Part shown: positions 58,447 to 64,000 of the stretch, piece by piece | Layout: each line of letters starts with the position of its first letter | How positions within the stretch are numbered: the first letter of the stretch is position 1 | Source of the DNA: Alteromonas macleodii ATCC 27126 | GTDB taxonomy: Bacteria; Pseudomonadota; Gammaproteobacteria; Enterobacterales; Alteromonadaceae | DNA: 64,000 nucleotides | Direction: 5' to 3' | NCBI RefSeq assembly: GCF_000172635.2 | Contig: NC_018632.1 | Span: forward strand, 1,116,001-1,180,000 | The notes under the pieces: model-generated | Databases searched by the model: none | What the model was told of the DNA's origin: nothing | Seen by the model: the letters and a program-made list of their open reading frames with translations, nothing else | Position numbers and translations under genes: made by a program

Positions 58447-58470
58447 GCCCTCCTTAGTGAGGGCTTTTTT
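58447..58470 (+). terminator. Terminator after the carbonic anhydrase-SulP operon
   Basis: GCCCTC and GAGGGC form a six-pair stem around CTTAGT, followed by six T, 36 bases after the SulP stop. Confidence 0.85.
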
Positions 58471-58574
58471 GTGTCTGTTAGGCAAAGATTTCTTTGCTAA
58501 ATTTCTGGGTCCGTTTATAGCTGGTGCGTGTTTACTTGGATGTCATTGAATAAACAAACATGGAAAATGTTTTA

Positions 58575-58594
58575 TTAATTGATTGTTCAATTAA
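58575..58594. promoter_or_regulatory. 20-bp palindrome upstream of the TonB-dependent receptor, candidate BetI operator
   Basis: TTAATTGATTGTTCAATTAA: eight-base arms (TTAATTGA and TCAATTAA) around TTGT. It resembles the AT-rich TTGA...TCAA dyads bound by BetI-type repressors. It lies 71 bases before the receptor ATG. Confidence 0.55.
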
Positions 58595-58664
58595 ACTTAA
58601 CGCTACTGTAACAATTCCTCCCTAGAGTAGTGAGTAAACATTACACAACTACTTTGGGAAACAC

Positions 58665-61088
58665 ATGAAAACACACAATAAACTCTCGTTAGCTGTACTT
58701 GCAGCACTTTCGTCTATGACTACACCTACAGTGGCGTGGGCAGAGGAAGCAGAGCGTGCTGACGAAGAGCGCATAGAAGAAATTACCGTTGTTGGGCGAA
58801 GCGTTTCTTACGCGAATAACGCAACGAGCGACGATATGTTTAAACAACAGGCTAATCTTAGCAGTGTGTTAGCCGCGGTTGATAACCTGCCGGGTGTGCT
58901 TATTAACGAAGGTGATACCTTTGGGGCTGATGACTGGTCAACGTCTATTGTTATTCGTGGCTTTCAAGTAAACCTAAACGAGCAGCAAATTGGCATGACG
59001 GTAGATGGCATCGCCAACGGTAACTCGAATTACGGTGGTGGCGCGAAAGCGAATCGCTATATCGATACCGAAAACGTAAAAGGCGTTGAAGTTTCTCAGG
59101 GTACGGCGGATATCGCTTCCCGTTCACACGAAGCCTTGGGCGGCACACTGAATTTCACCACCATTAACCCGTCTGCGGAGCAGGGCTTAATAACCAGTGT
59201 AACTGCGGGTTCATTTGATGCGTCAAAATACTATGTACGCTACGAAACAGGCGAAATCTTTAAAGATACTTACGCGTGGATAAGCCTTTCAAGTCAAGAA
59301 AGTTCTGACTTTATGCAGCAGGCAGCAGAGAACACCCGTGATCATTTAGCCATGAAGTTTATCTCTACCGTTAACGACGTGTCTCTTACAGGTTACCTGT
59401 CTTACGACGATACCCACGAAGATAACTACCAGCGCATATACGGGCTGGCGCAATATGAGCAAAATCCAGATTGGGACCAGTTAACTGACGAGTGGACAGG
59501 CGTGCCTTATCAAGATCAGGCGTATCGTCGAGGTTGGTCTACCCTACGCGAAAACCTTTTCGCTTATTTACAGGCTGACTTTACTATTGGCCAGGTCGAT
59601 TTTATGACTAACGTGTATTATCACGACAATGAAGGACGCGGCGAATGGGTTCCACCCTATATTGTTGATATCACTGATGACGGAGCAGAAGGGCACTCAG
59701 AGCTTATTGTTGGAAATACGGTATTCGGTGGAGAGGAGCTGGGACAAATCTACTTTGTTGATAGACAAGGTAACCAGCTAAGCCCTATCGAGGGTTGTCA
59801 AAGCTCACTGACCTTCCCTTATGGTGGTGCAGGTGCAGAATATGACCCAGGCTGTCATGCGCAAGGCGCTATTCCCGTGGGCTCATATCGTCACACCCAT
59901 TATGATAAAGAGCGTTTTGGCATTAATGCTGATGCTGTGTGGTACACCAAAATTGGTGATTTTGATAATACCGTACGTTTTGGTATTTGGTGGGAAGACT
60001 ATGAGCGTGGCGAGTCTCGCGATTGGCATAAAATTACCAACTCGTCTATTAGCGTCGATTATGACAACGTGCCTTACTGGGTGCAGTACGACAGAACCTT
60101 CCCAGTTGATACCTTGATGTACTATGTGGAAGATGAGCTTGATCTAGGCTTTGCCCGCATTCGCGCTGGTGCCAAGAAGTTTAACGTAGATATCGAGAAA
60201 ACGGACAACTTTGATTCAGCCAACAACTTAGCGGTCAATACTGACTCAGATACCTTATTCTCAGCCGGTATCGTTGCACCTTTACCCATTGAAGGAGTTG
60301 AAGTTTTCGCAGGTTACGGTGAGAACTTTGCGGCAATCAAAGATGCACAACTAGAGCGCAACGATACTGACCTTCGCTTTATAAAGCCAGAAACCGCTGA
60401 CAACATTGACGTAGGTTTCCGCTACTCTTCACCTGGTTTCAATGCCAGCGTGACCTACTACAATATTGAGTTTAACGACCGTATTCAATTTACCAGTAAC
60501 GAAACCTCAGAGGGTATAGACTTTCTTGAAGCAGCCGCGGGTGGATACAAAAACGTGGGCGGTATTGAGTCTAGCGGTTTTGAAATTTCAGCAGACATTA
60601 TGCTAACCGAAGAGTTCTCGTTGTTCACTTCTATTACCTTAAGCGAGTCAGAATATGTTGCGACGGTAGGTAGTTCAGGTACGCAATACGATACACTTGA
60701 CGATGCGCTGGCAGCCATCGCTGACCCTGAAAACCCTGAAGTGTCACTGGTAGCTATTGAAGGTAATACGGTTATCGGTACGCCTGACACTATGGCGGTA
60801 ATTAGCCTTGATTGGGCACGCGATAACTACTTTGCAGGCCTGTCTACCAAGTACGTTGATAGCCGCTACCTGGATATTGATAATGCAGCACAAGTTGATG
60901 ACTATATCGTTAGCGACTTCTATATTGGCGGCTTTATCGAAAACATTGGTTCAGGTGCTGAAGAGCTAGAAGTGCGTTTAACAGTAAACAACCTGTTTGA
61001 TGAAGACTATGCGTCTACCATTGCACCAGGTGCATTTTGGATTGGCGCACCTCGCGCTGTTGCAGTCAACGCACGCTTAACCTTTTAA
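58665..61088 (+). CDS. TonB-dependent outer-membrane receptor
   Basis: 807 residues. A signal peptide (about 1-26, LAVLAALSSMTTPTVAWA) is followed by a TonB box (EEITVVG, about 39-45), the plug domain (VLAAVDNLPGVLINEGD, IVIRGFQVN) and a beta-barrel ending in NARLTF with a terminal Phe. It imports a substrate with TonB energy. The adjacent BetI-like gene and upstream palindrome suggest a choline-related or other cationic substrate, but I do not recognise the receptor subfamily. Iron is possible. Confidence 0.88.
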   Translation: MKTHNKLSLAVLAALSSMTTPTVAWAEEAERADEERIEEITVVGRSVSYANNATSDDMFKQQANLSSVLAAVDNLPGVLINEGDTFGADDWSTSIVIRGFQVNLNEQQIGMTVDGIANGNSNYGGGAKANRYIDTENVKGVEVSQGTADIASRSHEALGGTLNFTTINPSAEQGLITSVTAGSFDASKYYVRYETGEIFKDTYAWISLSSQESSDFMQQAAENTRDHLAMKFISTVNDVSLTGYLSYDDTHEDNYQRIYGLAQYEQNPDWDQLTDEWTGVPYQDQAYRRGWSTLRENLFAYLQADFTIGQVDFMTNVYYHDNEGRGEWVPPYIVDITDDGAEGHSELIVGNTVFGGEELGQIYFVDRQGNQLSPIEGCQSSLTFPYGGAGAEYDPGCHAQGAIPVGSYRHTHYDKERFGINADAVWYTKIGDFDNTVRFGIWWEDYERGESRDWHKITNSSISVDYDNVPYWVQYDRTFPVDTLMYYVEDELDLGFARIRAGAKKFNVDIEKTDNFDSANNLAVNTDSDTLFSAGIVAPLPIEGVEVFAGYGENFAAIKDAQLERNDTDLRFIKPETADNIDVGFRYSSPGFNASVTYYNIEFNDRIQFTSNETSEGIDFLEAAAGGYKNVGGIESSGFEISADIMLTEEFSLFTSITLSESEYVATVGSSGTQYDTLDDALAAIADPENPEVSLVAIEGNTVIGTPDTMAVISLDWARDNYFAGLSTKYVDSRYLDIDNAAQVDDYIVSDFYIGGFIENIGSGAEELEVRLTVNNLFDEDYASTIAPGAFWIGAPRAVAVNARLTF

Positions 61089-61101
61089 TCGTGATATCAT
61101 G

Positions 61102-61137
61102 CCTGCGGCGGCATTGTGCTGTCGCAGGTTATTTTTT
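61102..61137 (+). terminator. Terminator between the TonB receptor and betI
   Basis: CCTGCG and CGCAGG pair at the base, and the inner bases continue the stem to 11 pairs with wobbles around ATTGT, followed by TTATTTTTT. It lies only 24 bases before the betI ATG. Confidence 0.75.
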
Positions 61138-61161
61138 AGATTTAAGGTTTGGAGTTGTAGC

Positions 61162-61737
61162 ATGCCCAAGGTGGGAATGGAGCCAGTTCGCAAGAAGCAA
61201 TTAATAGAAGCAACGCTAGAAGTGATGGCAGAAGTTGGCTATCACGGTACAACGATTAGCTTAATTAGTAGAAGAGCTGGGCTTTCTTCAGGGATAATTA
61301 GTCACTATTTTGGTGACAAGCAAGGTTTAATTGAAGCAACGATGCACCACCTTCTCGATGCGCTAAAAATCACGCAGCGTATTGACGATCCCCTAGAGCG
61401 GATAGATTTCATTATTGAAAATAACTTTTCACAAACGCAAGGGGCGAGTTCCGCCACCAATACCTGGTTTAACTTCTGGGCGTTGTCACTACACAACGAA
61501 GGCTTGCATCGTTTGCAGTGTATTAACCACAAACGCTTAGAGCGTAATTTAGCGTTTAGTTACCGCAAGCTACTTAAACCTGAGCAGGTCAAAAACGCCG
61601 CTGCGTCTACCGCTGCATTAATTGATGGGTATTGGCTTCGTTATTCCATGGGCAGTGTGGGTAACGGTGATTTTTCAGAAGCTGTAGCCCGTTGTAAGCA
61701 ATACGTTCGCGATTTAGTTGCCCAATACGGAAGATAA
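61162..61737 (+). CDS. betI: TetR-family repressor, BetI-like
   Basis: 191 residues from the ATG at 61162, seven bases after GGAG; the frame opens further upstream inside a terminator hairpin, so that part is not coding. The N-terminal MPKVGMEPVRKKQLIEATL and the helix-turn-helix ISLISRRAGLSSGIISHYFGDKQGL match BetI, the choline-sensing repressor of betaine synthesis. No betA/betB/betT is in the window, so its target may be the neighbouring receptor and genes elsewhere. Confidence 0.82.
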   Translation: MPKVGMEPVRKKQLIEATLEVMAEVGYHGTTISLISRRAGLSSGIISHYFGDKQGLIEATMHHLLDALKITQRIDDPLERIDFIIENNFSQTQGASSATNTWFNFWALSLHNEGLHRLQCINHKRLERNLAFSYRKLLKPEQVKNAAASTAALIDGYWLRYSMGSVGNGDFSEAVARCKQYVRDLVAQYGR

Positions 61738-61812
61738 ATAAGCAAACGGAAGTTAAACAAGTACTCGCGGCTGGCGTATAAGTACCACCGAGCGAATACT
61801 TATTAGAAAAAT

Positions 61813-61850
61813 AAAAAGGGCGGTTCGAGATAAGTCGAACCGCCCTTTTT
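61813..61850. terminator. Bidirectional terminator between betI and the M13 peptidase gene
   Basis: A 16-pair stem with arms AAAAAGGGCGGTTCGA and TCGAACCGCCCTTTTT around GATAAG, with A and T runs at both ends. It serves converging transcription. Confidence 0.9.
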
Positions 61851-61974
61851 AATTATCTACACTTTCTAAATGAGCTACATGATCTATGCGGACTGGTATT
61901 AGCTGGCGCCAGATACAAATCGCTATCCGGCGCGAGAGGCTAGCATGTGCTCACTAAGTGCTAAACTCAATGAG

Positions 61975-64000
61975 CTACCAAATTCTTACGCGCTCTTCTG
62001 GCGCAAGATAAAGTGCATCACCTGGTTTCACGTCAAACGCTTCATACCATGCATCATGGTTTCTTGGAGCTTGTGCACGATAACGACCTGGCGCGTGTGT
62101 ACCTGCGCGAAGTTGATTCAGCATGCTTTCTTCAGTGCGTTTTTCTTTCCACACTTGTGCCCATGCAAGGAAGAAACGCTGATCGCCTGTTAGGCCGTCA
62201 ATTACCGGCGCTTCTTTGCCGTTAAGGCTAAGTTTGTAGGCGTGGTAAGCCATGGCTAGACCACCCACGTCACCAATGTTTTCACCCAAGCTGTTGCGAC
62301 CATTTACGAAGTTACCTTCGATAGGCTCGTACTGGCTGTATTGCTCGGCTAGCATATCCGCTTTTTCTTCAAACGCTGCGCGGTCAGCATCGGTCCACCA
62401 GTTGCGCTGAATACCGTTTGCATCTGACTTCGAGCCTTGATCGTCAAAACCATGTCCCATTTCGTGACCAATTACCGCACCGATTGCACCGTAGTTAACT
62501 GCTGCGTCGGCGTTTGGATCAAAGAATGGTGGTTGCAAAATAGCCGCTGGGAATACAATTTCATTGAACGAGCTATTGTAGTAGGCATTAACGCGCTGCG
62601 GTGTCATACCCCAGCGATTGCGATCTGTTTTCTCTAGCTCACGTTCTACCGATTGGTCTTGGAAGAATGTGCGTAGGTTTCGAACATTGCCTACTAAGTC
62701 TTTGTCGCTGATGGTTACGCCGTCGAAAGACTGCCATTCGTCTGGGTAGCCAATTTTAGGGTTAAATGCCATTAGCTTTTCTTTGGCATTTACCTTGGTT
62801 TCTTCGCTCATCCAGTCTAGGTTTTCAATACGCTCACCTAGTGCTGTACGCAAGTTCTCAACCAGCTCCGCCATCTGCTCTTTTGAGCTTTCTGGGAAGT
62901 ATTCGTTTACGTAAATCTTGCCGATAGCAAAACCAAGTGACTCAGTACCAGACATTTGGCTCACTGCGCGTTTCCAACGAGGACGAGGCTCTTGCTGTCC
63001 GCTTAGTGTACGACCAAAGAAGTCAAAGTTGGCTAGGTAGATATCTTCAGAAAGGAAATCCGCATTGTTTGAAATAGTGTGATATTTCAAGTACGACTTC
63101 CAATCAGCGAGATCAGCTTCGTTAATAATTTTAATAACGTCTTTTACTGGCTCAGGCTGTGTAATATTTAGCTCAGGTACCTTATAACCGGTTTGAGCAA
63201 AATATGTATCCCAATCAAAGCCAGGGTACTCGTCAGACAGCTTGCTACGTTCAATCTGGTTAAGAGTAAGGTCGCGGTCACGGCGTTTTTCGCGAGGCCA
63301 CTGAATTTCTGCAATTTGTGTTTCAAGGGCAAGAATATTCGCCGCTTTTTCAGCTGCGTTTTCTTCGCCTGCAAAATTTAGCATCTGCTCGATGTGCGCT
63401 ACATAAGCTTCACGAATTTTAACAAAACGTTCGCTATCGCTCAGGTAGTAGTCGCGATCAGGAAGGCCTAAACCACCAACACCAACACTTAATTGGTATT
63501 CATTTGGGTCAAGGCGGTTGTACCACATACCGCCGCCAATTGGCGTGGTTGAGCCTACTAACCAGCTGTTACCAAATGCTTTGGTTAGGTCAGTTTTGTT
63601 TTCAATGCTATCGATAGACGTGAGTACGTCTTTAATTGGCTCAATACCTTTCTCGTTGATAGTATCGGTATCCATGTAAGCAACAAAAAAGTCGTGAACA
63701 AGCTTCTCTTCTGCATTAAGCGAAGACTTTTCCATTAGCCCATCAATGATGTTTTTAACTTGCTCTTCACTACGCTCTGCAAGACCCGTAAACGCGCCGT
63801 AGCGAGTTTTGTCAGCGGGCAGCTCGTAGTTGTCGTACCATGTACCGCTCGCGTACATGAAGAAGTCATCACCAGGTTTTACCGCTTCATTACGAGCGGT
63901 CAAGTCTATGCCAAAAGAGCCTAGTTCCGCTTCGCCCTTCATTTCTGGCGCTTCAACATTGCTGGTTTGTTCTTGGGCTTGTTCAGGCTGACCGCAACCA
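61975..64000 (-). CDS. M13 family metallopeptidase lipoprotein, 5' end cut by the window
   Basis: At least 674 residues; the frame runs past 64000. The zinc motif HEMGH (in VIGHEMGHGFDDQG) and the ENIGDVGGL segment with the third ligand Glu place it with PepO/neprilysin. An internal ATG at 63942 is not the start: in-frame codons upstream read GCGQPEQAQEQTSNVEAPE, where G-C after the window edge looks like a lipobox. It is therefore an outer-membrane or periplasmic lipoprotein endopeptidase that trims peptides. It converges on betI. Confidence 0.9.
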   Translation of the reverse strand, partial: GCGQPEQAQEQTSNVEAPEMKGEAELGSFGIDLTARNEAVKPGDDFFMYASGTWYDNYELPADKTRYGAFTGLAERSEEQVKNIIDGLMEKSSLNAEEKLVHDFFVAYMDTDTINEKGIEPIKDVLTSIDSIENKTDLTKAFGNSWLVGSTTPIGGGMWYNRLDPNEYQLSVGVGGLGLPDRDYYLSDSERFVKIREAYVAHIEQMLNFAGEENAAEKAANILALETQIAEIQWPREKRRDRDLTLNQIERSKLSDEYPGFDWDTYFAQTGYKVPELNITQPEPVKDVIKIINEADLADWKSYLKYHTISNNADFLSEDIYLANFDFFGRTLSGQQEPRPRWKRAVSQMSGTESLGFAIGKIYVNEYFPESSKEQMAELVENLRTALGERIENLDWMSEETKVNAKEKLMAFNPKIGYPDEWQSFDGVTISDKDLVGNVRNLRTFFQDQSVERELEKTDRNRWGMTPQRVNAYYNSSFNEIVFPAAILQPPFFDPNADAAVNYGAIGAVIGHEMGHGFDDQGSKSDANGIQRNWWTDADRAAFEEKADMLAEQYSQYEPIEGNFVNGRNSLGENIGDVGGLAMAYHAYKLSLNGKEAPVIDGLTGDQRFFLAWAQVWKEKRTEESMLNQLRAGTHAPGRYRAQAPRNHDAWYEAFDVKPGDALYLAPEERVRIW

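Noticed and set aside
61099..61161. N-terminal extension of the BetI-like protein
   Set aside because: These codons are the terminator hairpin and its T tract; the conserved start is MPKVGMEP at 61162.

Overview
The window reads as chromosomal DNA of a marine gammaproteobacterium of the Alteromonas type. This is an inference from three things: the polar-flagellum gene order (flrABC, fliE-R, flhBAFG, fliA, cheYZAB, parC/parP, cheW), MetJ-type operators, and a TonB-dependent receptor beside a BetI-like repressor. I saw no tRNA, rRNA, CRISPR array or intact transposase.

Region 1 (1-11,000) is a surface-glycan island. Most of it runs leftward and encodes pseudaminic acid synthesis: pseB and pseC at the left end, then pseI, pseG and pseF. 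Interleaved are a HAD phosphatase, an ATP-grasp ligase, a LicD-like phosphotransferase and a TagD-like cytidylyltransferase, which may add an unusual phosphodiester or amide substituent. No PseH acetyltransferase and no Maf transferase is present. At the far left a GT8 glycosyltransferase and a methyltransferase read rightward toward pseC. Candidate sigma-28 promoters lie upstream of pseB and of the cytidylyltransferase gene.

Region 2 (11,088-45,760) is the flagellar and chemotaxis regulon. A compact flagellin is followed by the regulators flrA, flrB and flrC, then fliEFGHIJ, fliK, fliLMNOPQR-flhB, flhA-flhF-flhG-fliA, cheYZAB, parC, parP, cheW and a DUF2802 gene. Sigma-54 (-24/-12) promoter matches stand before flrB, fliE, fliK and flhA, which fits FlrA-driven class II transcription. 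Two leftward cell-wall genes, an M15 peptidase and an L,D-transpeptidase, sit between flhB and flhA. cheA is broken by a one-base frameshift near 40,795-40,805. Its linker carries three repeats that look like the CheY-binding peptides of FliM and CheZ.

Region 3 (45,780-51,500) is metabolic. Four tandem met boxes precede metA and a methionine synthase that is cleanly split into two genes (homocysteine module, then folate/B12/activation module). A DUF938 methyltransferase and PpnP follow. Between 51,658 and 51,861 is a 204-bp element with 17-bp terminal inverted repeats.

Region 4 (51,919-64,000) holds a dCache chemoreceptor and two leftward LysR genes (MetR-like, and OxyR-like without the peroxidatic cysteine). 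Divergent from these is a carbonic anhydrase-SulP pair whose upstream region carries an OxyR-type operator. Next come a TonB-dependent receptor behind a 20-bp palindrome, the betI-like gene, and an M13 metallopeptidase lipoprotein cut by the right edge.
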